The notes under the pieces: model-generated
Databases searched by the model: none
The model's input: only the letters and a program-made list of their open reading frames with translations
What the model was told of the DNA's origin: nothing
Shown here: positions 53,822 through 63,941 of the stretch, piece by piece
Layout of the letters: each line of letters opens with the position of its first letter
How positions within the stretch are numbered: position 1 is the stretch's first letter
Source: Clostridia bacterium
GTDB lineage: Bacteria > Bacillota > Clostridia > TANB77 > CAG-508
Direction of reading: 5' to 3'
Assembly (NCBI GenBank): GCA_900752335.1
Contig: CAADUZ010000014.1
Span: 22,115-86,114, forward strand
DNA: 64,000 nt
Position numbers and translations under genes: made by a program

Positions 53822-55909
53822 ATGTCTAATGATATATTAATGTATATGTTAATTGGTATAGGAGTTCTCTTTGTTATTATAGTACTTGCATACTTAATGC
53901 TTCGAAAAAAAATGCAGGCATCAGGAATAAGAGAAATACAAAAGTTAAGAGCAGGTACAGAAGAAAAGAAATTCACAAAAGAAATACTATATCAAAAGCT
54001 ATATGTTAAATATTTAAAAATACCATTCATAAAAAGATATTTATTAAAAATAAGAAGAAGACTTGAAATAATAAATATAGACGACGAATATTTAACAAGA
54101 CAGCAAGCATCAAAAATATTAACAAATGCAATACTTATCATAATACCACTAACAATAATAATAGTAATGATGACAAATCAAAATACTTTACTAATGATAT
54201 TCTTATTAGTGTTTGAAGTATTCTTAACAGATACTATTATAGGTGGTATGGTTGATAAAATAGATAATAAACTATTAAGACAACAAATAAATTTCTTTTC
54301 AGAAATTAGACATGCATATCACGAATACAACATGGTTGAAGAAGCAATATACCAGGTTGCACAAGACGACGAACAACCAGAAATGTCAAGACAAGCAGAA
54401 AAAATATATGAAGTACTTATTTCAAACGATCCAGAAGGAGAACTTGAAAAGTACTATGATATAGCACCAAATGCATATTTAAAAGAATTTGCAGGAATTT
54501 CTTACCTTACAAAAGAGTTTGGTGATAGAAAAGTAGATGGTGCATCATTATACTTAAAAAACCTAAATAATATTACACAAGAAATGCAACTAGAAATACT
54601 AAAAAGAGATAAACTAGACTACGTTTTCCAAAGTTTGTCACTTATCTCTATAGTACCAATATTATTCATGGAACCAATAAAAAATTGGGCTGTAGGTCAA
54701 TTTAGCTTTACTGCTTCATTCTATAATGGAAAAGCAGGTATGATAATGCAAATATTCATATTAATAATGACATTTGTATGTTATTTGCTAACAAGAAAGC
54801 TAAAAGACAATGGTTCTGTAAATATGAACACGAAAAATACAGAAAATCCATGGCAGGCAAAACTATATAAAATAAAATTAGTAAAGAAATTTGTAGACTT
54901 ATTTATTCCAAAACAGGGAACAAAAGAATATAGAAAACTACAACAAGACATGAAAGATGCTGCATCAAAAGATAAAATGGAATGGATATACATAAATAGA
55001 ATTTTGCTGTGTATCGTTACATTTATAGCATCTATAATTATAATCATGTACTTGCATAACCTAGTAATTCAAAACGTATATACGGACCCGACGGCAGACT
55101 ATGACATTATAGGGCAAATGTCGGAGGCAGCAACACGAGATGCTATGGCAATAACAGAATCAGATAATGATTACATATTACACTTTAAGGGAGATACTAC
55201 AGTTACAGCAAATGACATAGCAAAAGAAATGGAAAGAGGTAGAGTAAATAAAGACTACCTAGAGAGTTCAGCAGACGAAATTCAAGTAGCAGCAGAGAGA
55301 GTATTAGGAAAAATACAAATAGTAAATAGCGAAAACATGAAATGGTTTGAAATACTATTATCAATGGTATTTGCTATAATTGCGTACAATGCACCAACAT
55401 GGATGCTAAAATTCCAAGCAAGAATGAGACAACTAGAAATGGAAGATGAGGTAATGCAATTCCAAACAATTATCCTAATGCTTATGAGAATAGAAAGAGT
55501 AAATGTCGAAATTATACTAGAATGGCTTGAAAGGTATGCAAATATCTTCAAAGAACCAATAAGCAAATGTGTTAACAACTACGAGAGTGGACCTTGGGAA
55601 GCACTAGAGCAACTAAAAGAAGACGTATCATACCAACAATTTATACGTATAGTAGAAAGCTTACAAGCAGCAGTAGAAAAAATACCTATTGCAGATGCAT
55701 TTGACGAATTAGACACAGAAAGAGATTACTACCAAGCACGTAGAAAAGAATCAAACGAAAGATTAATTTCTAAAAAAGGTATGATAGGAAGAGGTATAGG
55801 TTTTGCACCAATGGTTGTAATATTTGTTGGATACCTAATTATACCATTAGTATTTATAGGTATGACAAGTATGAGTACTTCAATGAGTGGAATGGCAGCA
55901 ACTTATTAA
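53822..55909 (+). CDS. TadB-TadC-like fusion (two GSPII_F-type modules)
   Basis: This 695-aa integral membrane protein has an N-terminal TM, and two type II secretion F-like regions. The first, at ~70-310, holds RLEIINIDDEYLTRQQASKI and QQINFFSEIRHAYHEYNMVEEAI. The second, at ~520-680, holds QFQTIILMLMRIERVNVEII and PIADAFDELDTERDYYQARR. In Tad loci TadB and TadC are separate and form the platform; here both functions appear in one chain. It starts 25 bp after cpaF. Confidence 0.8.
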   Translation: MSNDILMYMLIGIGVLFVIIVLAYLMLRKKMQASGIREIQKLRAGTEEKKFTKEILYQKLYVKYLKIPFIKRYLLKIRRRLEIINIDDEYLTRQQASKILTNAILIIIPLTIIIVMMTNQNTLLMIFLLVFEVFLTDTIIGGMVDKIDNKLLRQQINFFSEIRHAYHEYNMVEEAIYQVAQDDEQPEMSRQAEKIYEVLISNDPEGELEKYYDIAPNAYLKEFAGISYLTKEFGDRKVDGASLYLKNLNNITQEMQLEILKRDKLDYVFQSLSLISIVPILFMEPIKNWAVGQFSFTASFYNGKAGMIMQIFILIMTFVCYLLTRKLKDNGSVNMNTKNTENPWQAKLYKIKLVKKFVDLFIPKQGTKEYRKLQQDMKDAASKDKMEWIYINRILLCIVTFIASIIIIMYLHNLVIQNVYTDPTADYDIIGQMSEAATRDAMAITESDNDYILHFKGDTTVTANDIAKEMERGRVNKDYLESSADEIQVAAERVLGKIQIVNSENMKWFEILLSMVFAIIAYNAPTWMLKFQARMRQLEMEDEVMQFQTIILMLMRIERVNVEIILEWLERYANIFKEPISKCVNNYESGPWEALEQLKEDVSYQQFIRIVESLQAAVEKIPIADAFDELDTERDYYQARRKESNERLISKKGMIGRGIGFAPMVVIFVGYLIIPLVFIGMTSMSTSMSGMAATY

Positions 55910-55926
55910 AAGAAAGGAAATAAAAT

Positions 55927-56613
55927 ATGGAGAATGCATCAAAAGCATTAATAATGGCAGGCTCTGTTTTAATAGCAATATTAGTAATTGGTTTACTTGT
56001 ATTTGGCTATAACCAATTATCAGATTTAGAGCAGCAGAAAGAAGATTCAGAGGGAGATTTAAAAGGCACAGAATATATGAAAAAGTTTGAGCAATTTAAT
56101 AGAACATTATATGGCAGTGAACTTTTATCTTTAGCAAATCTTCAAGAAGATTACAATAGCTCACAAGATGTTAGATACGAAGGGTTTGACAGAATAGAAA
56201 TAACAGTAAAAACAGACGGAATAGTAAGTTCTTCATATTTTCCTGCTGGCACATATACAATAGATAGAATTGCAGAAGACCAAAAGAAAATAGAAAAAGA
56301 AATAGCAAAATATGAAGAAAACAAAAGAGAATATAATAATAGAAGTGTAAAATATTATTCTTCAAAAAGAAATAGAGAAATAGCATTAGATTTTGGAATG
56401 AATCCACCAAGCACAATGATGGATTATGATATACAAACTAATTACTTACGAACAAATAGCACAACAGCACAGCTATTAACAGAAATACAGGCATACAAAG
56501 ATTTAACAACAATATATAACGAGTTTAGAACAGGTAAACAATTTGTATGCAAGGAAGTAACATATAATAACCAAAATGGCAGAATTAGTTCAATGTACTT
56601 TGAAGAAAAATAA
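55927..56613 (+). CDS. Leaderless pilin-like protein 1
   Basis: 228 aa. It begins MENASKALIMAGSVLIAILV, a hydrophobic helix right at the N-terminus with no prepilin leader, then a soluble domain. Two other genes (56627, 57706) share the MENASKALI start and 58169 starts MENAVDAL. It follows the TadBC-like gene in the pilus locus, so it is probably a subunit of the appendage. Confidence 0.7.
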   Translation: MENASKALIMAGSVLIAILVIGLLVFGYNQLSDLEQQKEDSEGDLKGTEYMKKFEQFNRTLYGSELLSLANLQEDYNSSQDVRYEGFDRIEITVKTDGIVSSSYFPAGTYTIDRIAEDQKKIEKEIAKYEENKREYNNRSVKYYSSKRNREIALDFGMNPPSTMMDYDIQTNYLRTNSTTAQLLTEIQAYKDLTTIYNEFRTGKQFVCKEVTYNNQNGRISSMYFEEK

Positions 56614-56626
56614 GTAGGAGGAAGTT

Positions 56627-57163
56627 ATGGAGAATGCGTCAAAAGCACTAATTATGGCAGCTGAAATATTAATAGGCGTTATGATAATCTCTATTGGTGT
56701 GTATCTTTTTAACACCATGGGCGAATATAGTGCTGAAACTACCGCAGAAATTGAAGCTACACAAATAGCAACCTTCAACCAACAATTCTACAAATACTAT
56801 GGAACAACAGGACTTGATAATGGAGGAAATATAGAACCAATTCGCTGTACAATACATGATATTGTAGGACTTGCAAATTTAGCAAATAAATTAAATATAC
56901 AAAATGGAATTCAAGACGTAGGACAAGCGTCAAACAGCACTAGTTACATACAAATAGACGTAAAAATAGGAACCCATACTTATAAAAATTTAGAAGCTAT
57001 GAGCCAAAGTGAGCTTGTACAGCTAGTAAAAGACAATTCAATAGTATACACAAATACTGGTTCTGGAACTACTGCAGAAACTAAATATTTTAAATGTACA
57101 GAAGAACCAGGAATTAACACAAATACTAAATTAGTGAATTACATGAAATTTGTAGAATTTTAG
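56627..57163 (+). CDS. Leaderless pilin-like protein 2
   Basis: 178 aa, beginning MENASKALIMAAEILIGVMI then IISIGVYLFNTMGEY. The soluble part has an alternating-loop composition (GTTGLDNGG, FKCTEEPGINT). It starts 13 bp after pilin 1 with an aggagg site. Confidence 0.7.
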   Translation: MENASKALIMAAEILIGVMIISIGVYLFNTMGEYSAETTAEIEATQIATFNQQFYKYYGTTGLDNGGNIEPIRCTIHDIVGLANLANKLNIQNGIQDVGQASNSTSYIQIDVKIGTHTYKNLEAMSQSELVQLVKDNSIVYTNTGSGTTAETKYFKCTEEPGINTNTKLVNYMKFVEF

Positions 57164-57172
57164 CAAAAAGTA

Positions 57173-57201
57173 TTGCATAAAAAGACTTAAAATATTATAA
57201 T
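57173..57201 (+). promoter_or_regulatory. Possible internal promoter
   Basis: TTGCAT (57173-57178), 17 bp, TATAAT (57196-57201). The predicted start falls between the -10 and ATG 57215, so transcripts would be nearly leaderless for the following gene. Confidence 0.45.
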
Positions 57202-57214
57202 GGAAGAGTATATT

Positions 57215-57655
57215 ATGAAAAATAAAATTTTACTTGTATTAATTATATTCATGGCTATTACAGCAGCTATAACTTATGTAATCTACAATTATAGAATGGA
57301 AATAAAAGAAGCACAAAAAACAAACAATGAATATAAATCATACTATCAAGCAAAAATGCTAGGCACAGAATTGGTTAGCATTATGAATAAAACAGAAGAT
57401 ACAAATACTAAAAATGGAATTGAAAAAGATAGTGAAGGTTTATATATAGAAAATGGCGAAAATTCTATAAAAGTATATGTAAAGCTAATATATAAAGATG
57501 ATTATAGTACAATAGAAATAGAAAAAATATTAAATAATGGAATAGAAAACTTTATAAATTCATACAGTACAGCAGATTTTGAATGCACAGAAATAACTTA
57601 TCACGAAAAAACTGGTAATGTAAAATCATTAACTTTTACAGAAACAGAGGATTAA
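57215..57655 (+). CDS. Anchored protein of the pilus locus
   Basis: 146 aa from ATG 57215 (ggaagag site; the ATG at 57200 lies in the -10 box). One N-terminal TM (MKNKILLVLIIFMAITAAIT) and a small soluble domain ending LTFTETED, similar in form to a pilin-like or pseudopilin subunit, but with a normal basic N-terminus rather than MENASKAL. Unknown function. Confidence 0.65.
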   Translation: MKNKILLVLIIFMAITAAITYVIYNYRMEIKEAQKTNNEYKSYYQAKMLGTELVSIMNKTEDTNTKNGIEKDSEGLYIENGENSIKVYVKLIYKDDYSTIEIEKILNNGIENFINSYSTADFECTEITYHEKTGNVKSLTFTETED

Positions 57656-57705
57656 GATATTAATATTTAAAAACATATAGATAAAAATATAAGGAGGAAT
57701 TTTTT

Positions 57706-58149
57706 ATGGAGAACGCTTCAAAAGCTCTTATTATCGCGGGAGCAATATTACTATCAATAGCGATTATAGGTATAGGAATGTTTGTATATAACAGTGTTAG
57801 TGACACAATTTCAGGTGCAGCAGATATGACACCACAAGAAGTAGAGGCATATAACCAAACTTATTTGACTTATGAAGGAGTAAGAAATGGCTCACAATTA
57901 AAAGCATTATGTGATAGTGTAAGACAACACAATATGAATGCAGCAGATCCTTCACAAGAAATTTCAATAATTAGTGGAACAGCAGCAGCAGAATATCCAG
58001 CACCTACAGCTACAGGTTCTACGGGAACAACAGCAACAGAAATAAATACAATAAAGAACAGCCTATTATCAGGAAGACAATACACAGTATCTATCGGAAT
58101 GGATCCAGATACAGGACGTGTTACACAAATAGGAATACAACAAAATTAG
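57706..58149 (+). CDS. Leaderless pilin-like protein 3
   Basis: 147 aa with the MENASKALIIAGAILLSIAI start. The soluble region is serine/threonine/alanine-rich (GTAAAEYPAPTATGST). It has an aaggagga site. Third member of the MENASKAL group. Confidence 0.7.
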   Translation: MENASKALIIAGAILLSIAIIGIGMFVYNSVSDTISGAADMTPQEVEAYNQTYLTYEGVRNGSQLKALCDSVRQHNMNAADPSQEISIISGTAAAEYPAPTATGSTGTTATEINTIKNSLLSGRQYTVSIGMDPDTGRVTQIGIQQN

Positions 58150-58168
58150 TTTAAAAGGAAATTAATTT

Positions 58169-58849
58169 ATGGAAAATGCAGTAGATGCTTTAAAAATGGC
58201 GTTTGCAATATTTGTATTCATAATGGCACTTTCCCTTGCCATATATATGTTCACTATGGCAAGGGAAACAAGTGACGTTGTTTTACAGAGCTCGGATGTA
58301 ACAGCTTTAATGGAATACACAGAAGTAAGTGATATGATAGGAGAAGATAGAATAGTTGGTTTAGAAACTATTATACCAACTCTATATAAATATTATAAAG
58401 AAAATTACACTGTAATATTTCTAGATACGGATGGTACACCATTAGAATTGTACGAAACCCAAACTAATGTGGATTTGTGGAGCACAGGATATACTAACAG
58501 GTACTATGATAATAACAAAGACGTTAAAGTATGTTCATTTGACGTAGACGAAGAAACAAGAAGACACGAGCCATGGACAGGAAATACCAACTATTATAAA
58601 ATGAATCTAGACATGTTTCTATCAGGAGGTACTTTTGTATCACCAAGTGGAAATGGCATGGATTATAATTATGAAGACCTTGTTGGTACAGGTGGATTTA
58701 TCGAAAAATATAAAGATAAACAATTTAGAGAAAGCCTTGGAGAGTACACATATAATGACTTAAGTGGAACTCAAAATGGGCAAACTGGAGAAGTGGCAAA
58801 TGTAAAACCAAAAAAGAAAAGGGTAATAATATATACATTACTTGACTAA
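58169..58849 (+). CDS. Leaderless pilin-like protein 4
   Basis: 226 aa, start MENAVDALKMAFAIFVFIMA, then a soluble region with aromatic/aspartate-rich loops (FDVDEETRRHEPWTG, YKMNLDMFLSGGTF) and a basic C-terminus KPKKKRVII. It belongs to the same group by its N-terminal pattern but is more divergent. Confidence 0.65.
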   Translation: MENAVDALKMAFAIFVFIMALSLAIYMFTMARETSDVVLQSSDVTALMEYTEVSDMIGEDRIVGLETIIPTLYKYYKENYTVIFLDTDGTPLELYETQTNVDLWSTGYTNRYYDNNKDVKVCSFDVDEETRRHEPWTGNTNYYKMNLDMFLSGGTFVSPSGNGMDYNYEDLVGTGGFIEKYKDKQFRESLGEYTYNDLSGTQNGQTGEVANVKPKKKRVIIYTLLD

Positions 58850-58906
58850 TACCAAAGACAATAGTAAAATATACTTATATACCATAATAGAAAGGAAGGT
58901 ATAAAA

Positions 58907-59440
58907 ATGGGAGATAGTTTAATAACTGTTGTTGCAATATTTTTAGCGGCAATTCTAATGTTTATATTTCCACTAATGTCACTTGCTGAAAGAACAGATG
59001 ATATATCTCAATTAGCAGTACAAACAGCAACCACAGAGTTTGTAGACGATATTAGAACAACAGGAAAAATGACACTAGACGATTATGAAGCATACCTAGG
59101 TGAATTAAATTCAACAGGAAATTCATTTGACGTAGAAATGCTAATACAACAACTTGACGAAAATCCAGGTAAAAAAACTACACAAACAGAAGCAACAAAG
59201 ATAGGAGAAAATTTGTATTACAATATATATACAACTCAAATAATGGACAAGCTAAATACTACAGGAAGAATAACTCTTAAAGAAGGAGATATTGTAACTG
59301 TTACAGTAAAAAATACAAATCAAACAATCTCTCAAATGTTAAGAAACTTCTTCTATGCAATTTCAGGCAATGATTCTTACGAAATTGCAGGACAACATTC
59401 AGGTATAGTATCTGTTAATGGTAGTACAAGTGGAAATTAA
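58907..59440 (+). CDS. TadE-like or pseudopilin-type anchored protein
   Basis: 177 aa with an N-terminal hydrophobic segment (SLITVVAIFLAAILMFIFPL) directly after MGD, again without a leader. The rest is soluble with a DDYEAYLGELNSTGNSF block. It continues the array of N-terminally anchored proteins of this locus. The family is not certain. Confidence 0.6.
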   Translation: MGDSLITVVAIFLAAILMFIFPLMSLAERTDDISQLAVQTATTEFVDDIRTTGKMTLDDYEAYLGELNSTGNSFDVEMLIQQLDENPGKKTTQTEATKIGENLYYNIYTTQIMDKLNTTGRITLKEGDIVTVTVKNTNQTISQMLRNFFYAISGNDSYEIAGQHSGIVSVNGSTSGN

Positions 59441-59552
59441 CTTTTAATTGTTGGGCAGATATAAAATCTAGCTCTACAATAACATATATGTAGGGGTGGA
59501 GTAAAATTTATTCTACTTCTATTTTTTTATTAAACAAGAAAGGTAATGAATT

Positions 59553-61325
59553 ATGAAATTACAACATTTAGCTATTATATTTGTTATAATTATTGTGCCA
59601 ATCTCAATGGTAATGGCTTCATATATTCAAAATCAAATAGATGCAATACAAATGCAAACTGCATACGATAATGGTCTAATAAATGCTACTTATGATGCAG
59701 TAAAAGCATTTCAAATAAACACCACAAACAATAAATATTCAAGTATCAGTGATTCTAAAATAAGGGACATAGAGGCGTCCATAAATACCTTCTATAACTC
59801 TCTTCTAACCTCAACAAGCGAATATGCACTATCAGCAGAAGACTTGCAAATATATGTACCAGCATTACTATTCACATTATATGATGGCTACTATATTTAC
59901 AGCTCATATGACAATGTATATTCAACAGTTGGTGTAGACGAAGACGAAAAAGTATCAATTAATTTAGAGGGAAACAACTATCAAAATGGATTAAAACCAT
60001 ATGTGTATTATTCGGCAAAATATAAATTAAACAACGGAAAAGTAATAGTTGTAAACTATACATTAGATAATGAAATAACTGTATATGGCGATTTTGGAGG
60101 AACAGATGGATATGTTACAAAATCAGGATATTTAATTAACCCGGATTTAGTAACAAATATAAACGAATCAACTAAAACATTAGAATATGATGGTGTATTA
60201 ATCCAGCCAGAAGTCTTAACAGAGCATTTACTTACAATAGAAAATCAAGAAACTGGAGAAACAAAGGCAGGCGACTATAGATATATATTCTATCAAAACC
60301 AAAAAATATATCAAGATCAGGACGATAATGGAAACTTGCTATATAATAACGATGGAACACCACGAATATTCTGGTATCAAAACTATATCAAAACATATGT
60401 AAATGATGCAGCAATAAGACAGTATGCTAAAAATTGCCATATGTTAAGTACAAGTGCATTTGACTACTATTATGAAGCGCGAGAATTTAGCTTGTGGGCA
60501 CGAGATAAATTAGGAGATATAACACAGGCAAATACATTAAAAAATGAAGATGGAATTACACCAATAGGAAATGATGGTAATTATTTAGCAGAAAATACAG
60601 GAACCACCAAAATATTCTATGCAGACGAAAACAATGACCCAATGCTATCGTCTTCAGCATTTAATAACCATAGAATAGCAGTTATACGTAAAAGTATAGA
60701 AACAAACTTAAGTACAGTAATAGCAAACTATAGCAGTACTGCACTATACAGCTATGCAATGCCGGTTATGAGCGACGACGACTGGTATAAAATACTAAAT
60801 AATATATCATTAGTAAGCTTTATGCAAGGAATGTCAATAGGATATAGGTATTATAATAATTATGCAATTATAACAAACAATATAAATAAAGAAGTTGTAA
60901 CAGCAGAAAACATATATATAATAGCAAAAGAAAATGGCACAAATAGTAGAGAATATCATAAACCAGGTTGTGACGAACTAATACAAGGCGTAAAAGACCA
61001 CACACTAACAATAATCGGAGCATATCCAACAGCAAGCTTCCAAAGGCAAACCTTAAGAATATCAGAATCAGACGAAAGACACTATTATTTGCAGGCGTGT
61101 GGAGGAGACGTATTAACAGGGTGCTTTAATTGCATAGTAAATGCTACAGCGGATTACGATACAGACGATATAATAGACGGAACAATAGAACATTATGAGG
61201 ACGAAACAAATATAATATATAATTCAAATGATATTGCTGAAATACGAAAATCATATTTGACGGCATTAGCAAGAGAAAGATACGATTTGTATAAATCTAA
61301 TTTTGATTTAAGCAATTTGGGTTAA
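59553..61325 (+). CDS. Large anchored extracellular protein of the pilus locus, unknown
   Basis: 590 aa with an N-terminal TM (LAIIFVIIIVPISMVMASY, ~6-24), a helical stretch, then a large tyrosine- and asparagine-rich soluble region. Near the end are cysteines (HKPGCDELIQG, QACGGDVLTGCFNCIVNATA) that may form a metal or disulphide site. It is the last gene of the locus and could be a tip or surface component, which is inference. Confidence 0.65.
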   Translation: MKLQHLAIIFVIIIVPISMVMASYIQNQIDAIQMQTAYDNGLINATYDAVKAFQINTTNNKYSSISDSKIRDIEASINTFYNSLLTSTSEYALSAEDLQIYVPALLFTLYDGYYIYSSYDNVYSTVGVDEDEKVSINLEGNNYQNGLKPYVYYSAKYKLNNGKVIVVNYTLDNEITVYGDFGGTDGYVTKSGYLINPDLVTNINESTKTLEYDGVLIQPEVLTEHLLTIENQETGETKAGDYRYIFYQNQKIYQDQDDNGNLLYNNDGTPRIFWYQNYIKTYVNDAAIRQYAKNCHMLSTSAFDYYYEAREFSLWARDKLGDITQANTLKNEDGITPIGNDGNYLAENTGTTKIFYADENNDPMLSSSAFNNHRIAVIRKSIETNLSTVIANYSSTALYSYAMPVMSDDDWYKILNNISLVSFMQGMSIGYRYYNNYAIITNNINKEVVTAENIYIIAKENGTNSREYHKPGCDELIQGVKDHTLTIIGAYPTASFQRQTLRISESDERHYYLQACGGDVLTGCFNCIVNATADYDTDDIIDGTIEHYEDETNIIYNSNDIAEIRKSYLTALARERYDLYKSNFDLSNLG

Positions 61326-61480
61326 ATTTTGTTGGTTCTAGCTGTAAGACTACAACAAAACACATAATAAAATTTACTTTCAAAATAAAACTTTCAAACT
61401 TGTAAGAAAATACAGTTTAAAATTCGAAACAGTGGTTATCATATATAGAGAAAAATGTTTTCGAAAGAAGGGTAACCATT

Positions 61481-62701
61481 GTGAAAGTTTTAAAAAAATT
61501 TTTTGTGATTTTGTTTTTACTAGTAGTGTACATGTATGTTTGTAATATTAGTATGCTTCCCAATAATATAATTTTAATGCAAGGGGAAGCTTTAAATTTA
61601 AATACAATTTTAGGAATTAATGTAAAAAGTTCAAGTCTTTCAAATGCTATAACTGCGTCCAGTAATTTAAATAATAGTATTGCCGAAAATACCGGAAAGA
61701 TGGAATTAGAATTAGACTTGTTTAATCTTTTTCCAGTAAAGGACGTAACAGTTAATGTAATTCCAAAAACAAAAGTAGTTCCACTTGGAAAGACAATCGG
61801 AATGAGGCTATATACAGAAGGCGTGCTAGTCGTAGGAATGTCTGAAATAGAGGGAAAAAAACCATACGAAAATTCTGGAATTGAAACAGGGGATAAAATA
61901 GTAGAGGTAAATAATGTAGAAATAAAAAGCACAGATGAATTAATCCAATGTGTAAATTCTGCAAATGGAAGTAGTGTGGAAGTAAAATATATAAATAACA
62001 AAAATGAAGAAGAAGTTGCAAATATAACGCCAGCAAAAACAGCCGAAAATGAATATAAATTAGGTTTATGGGTAAGAGATGCCGCTGCAGGCGTTGGCAC
62101 TGTAACTTTTTATGAACCACAGACAGGAGAATTTGGAGCATTAGGTCATGGAATAAATGACGTAGATACTTATGAATTAATAGATATAGCTAATGGAGAA
62201 ATTGTAACTACAAATATTATAGATATTGTAAAAGGAGAAAAGGGTTCTCCTGGTGAAATTAGAGGAATAATAGAAGGCGAAAGAACTATAGGAAACGTTA
62301 GCAAAAATACAAGTTTTGGTGTATATGGAAATATGCTAGATACAACTAGTTTAAACATAAATAAAGAGAGCGAACTAGAAGTAGCAAATAGAAGTGAAAT
62401 AAAACTTGGAAAAGCAGAAATTATGTGTGAATTAGAAAATGGAAAAGTAGAAAAATATGAGATAGAAATACAAAAAATATTTTTAGATAACAATTCAGAC
62501 AATAAAAGTATGCTAATAAAGGTAACAGACGAAGAATTAATAGAAAAAACAGGTGGAATAATACAAGGAATGAGTGGAGCTCCGGTAATTCAAAATGGTA
62601 AATTCATAGGAGCAGTAACCCATGTACTAGTAAATGATCCACAAATGGGATATGCAATATTTGGAGATTTAATGATAAAGCAAATGCGTGAGGTAAATTA
62701 A
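61481..62701 (+). CDS. spoIVB: SpoIVB peptidase
   Basis: SpoIVB (406 aa) is a serine peptidase of the forespore that triggers pro-sigma-K processing in Bacillus. N-terminal TM (~7-25), a PDZ domain (~115-190: SGIETGDKIVEVNNVEI), then the S55 domain with the catalytic histidine in FGALGHGIND and the serine in GMSGAPVIQNGKFIGAVTHV. Start GTG 61481 with agaaggg. In Bacillus it precedes spo0A, but here a transglutaminase gene follows. Confidence 0.95.
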   Translation: MKVLKKFFVILFLLVVYMYVCNISMLPNNIILMQGEALNLNTILGINVKSSSLSNAITASSNLNNSIAENTGKMELELDLFNLFPVKDVTVNVIPKTKVVPLGKTIGMRLYTEGVLVVGMSEIEGKKPYENSGIETGDKIVEVNNVEIKSTDELIQCVNSANGSSVEVKYINNKNEEEVANITPAKTAENEYKLGLWVRDAAAGVGTVTFYEPQTGEFGALGHGINDVDTYELIDIANGEIVTTNIIDIVKGEKGSPGEIRGIIEGERTIGNVSKNTSFGVYGNMLDTTSLNINKESELEVANRSEIKLGKAEIMCELENGKVEKYEIEIQKIFLDNNSDNKSMLIKVTDEELIEKTGGIIQGMSGAPVIQNGKFIGAVTHVLVNDPQMGYAIFGDLMIKQMREVN

Positions 62702-62702
62702 A

Positions 62703-63818
62703 GTGAGAAATAATAAAGGAAAGAGTGCAATATCGGTTATATTAAGCCTATTAATATTAGTTTTAATAGGCTTTCTAATCTATGAAGTTGTATATGTAGA
62801 CATATTTGATATTATTGGAAAAGAAAGTGTAATAGAAATAGATGCAAATATATTAACAAGAACAAACGGCATATCAAGCCCTGAAATAGTACAAAACACA
62901 TATACAAACCAAGAATACACAGATTTATCAACATTGTATAACGAAAGTTCTAGTACAAACACAAATAAATATTACTACAGCCAACTAGATAAATACGGAA
63001 AAATAATTTATGATAGCTTCGACAAAAACAAAGAAAACATGAAAACTGGAACATATACAATAGATTTCGGAACACAATTTAGCGATTTGTTAAATTCAGA
63101 AGGCGGAGAAAGCAAATTAAACGAAGCATTCCAGTCAGCTTGGAACGCATATACATACGACAATACCGATATCTTCTACATAGACGTAGAAAAGCTAACA
63201 TTAATTACACGAACAATGACAAGCGTATCAATACATAATGTGGAAATTTCACAAGGAGATAATATATCATACTTAAAAGAAGATTTCCAAAACCCGGAAA
63301 TATTAAATGGAAAATTAAATTTGATACAAGCAATGCAAAAAGAAGTAGCAAAGCAATTAGAGGGATACAGCGATTACGAAAAAATACGAGAAGTACACAA
63401 CTGGCTTATAGAAAACGTGGAATATGATACAAATCTAGAAGCAGTAGAGCCATATTCTGTATCAGGAGCACTAACAGAAGGAAAAGCAGTATGTGAAGGG
63501 TACGCAAGAAGCTTTAAATACTTGCTAGATGGGTTAGGAATACCATGCGTATTAGTAAGCGGAACAGCCACAAACTCAAACGGACAAACCGAATCGCATG
63601 CATGGAACTATGTACAACTAGACGGAAAATGGTATGCAGTAGACGTAACATGGGACGATCCAATAATAATAGGAGATGGATACGTAGAAGAAGATACATA
63701 TTACACATACTTCCTAAAAGGAAGAGATACATTCATGAAAACACATAAAGAAGACGGCTACTTATCACAAAATAGCATGGAATTCACATTCCCTAGCCTA
63801 ACTGCAGAAGACTATTAG
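62703..63818 (+). CDS. Transglutaminase-like protein, membrane-anchored
   Basis: 371 aa with an N-terminal TM (~10-32) and a transglutaminase/protease-like core. The triad is visible as C in GKAVCEGYARSFKYLLDGLG (~254), H in TESHAWNYVQLDGKW (~288) and D in AVDVTWDDP (~305). The start GTG 62703 is one base after the spoIVB stop, so the two are coupled. It may act on spore or cell-envelope proteins. Confidence 0.88.
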   Translation: MRNNKGKSAISVILSLLILVLIGFLIYEVVYVDIFDIIGKESVIEIDANILTRTNGISSPEIVQNTYTNQEYTDLSTLYNESSSTNTNKYYYSQLDKYGKIIYDSFDKNKENMKTGTYTIDFGTQFSDLLNSEGGESKLNEAFQSAWNAYTYDNTDIFYIDVEKLTLITRTMTSVSIHNVEISQGDNISYLKEDFQNPEILNGKLNLIQAMQKEVAKQLEGYSDYEKIREVHNWLIENVEYDTNLEAVEPYSVSGALTEGKAVCEGYARSFKYLLDGLGIPCVLVSGTATNSNGQTESHAWNYVQLDGKWYAVDVTWDDPIIIGDGYVEEDTYYTYFLKGRDTFMKTHKEDGYLSQNSMEFTFPSLTAEDY

Positions 63819-63829
63819 AATGAAACGGG

Positions 63830-63870
63830 CTGGAACAAGGGGACACACAATTTGTTCCAAATTTGAAACA
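63830..63870 (+). repeat. Third copy of the GGAACAAGGGGACACAC repeat
   Basis: Differs from 31942-31982 at one base only (c to a at the same position that is t in the 34301-34344 copy). It ends just before the promoter at 63876. Confidence 0.85.
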
Positions 63871-63875
63871 AATCG

Positions 63876-63904
63876 TTGACATAAGACATAAATAATAGTA
63901 TAAT
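63876..63904 (+). promoter_or_regulatory. Consensus promoter at the window end
   Basis: TTGACA (63876-63881), exactly 17 bp, TATAAT (63899-63904): a perfect consensus. It transcribes rightward into a tandem repeat; the gene is outside the window. Confidence 0.85.
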
Positions 63905-63941
63905 GAATATACTATTAAAGATAGGTATTAACTTATCAAAT

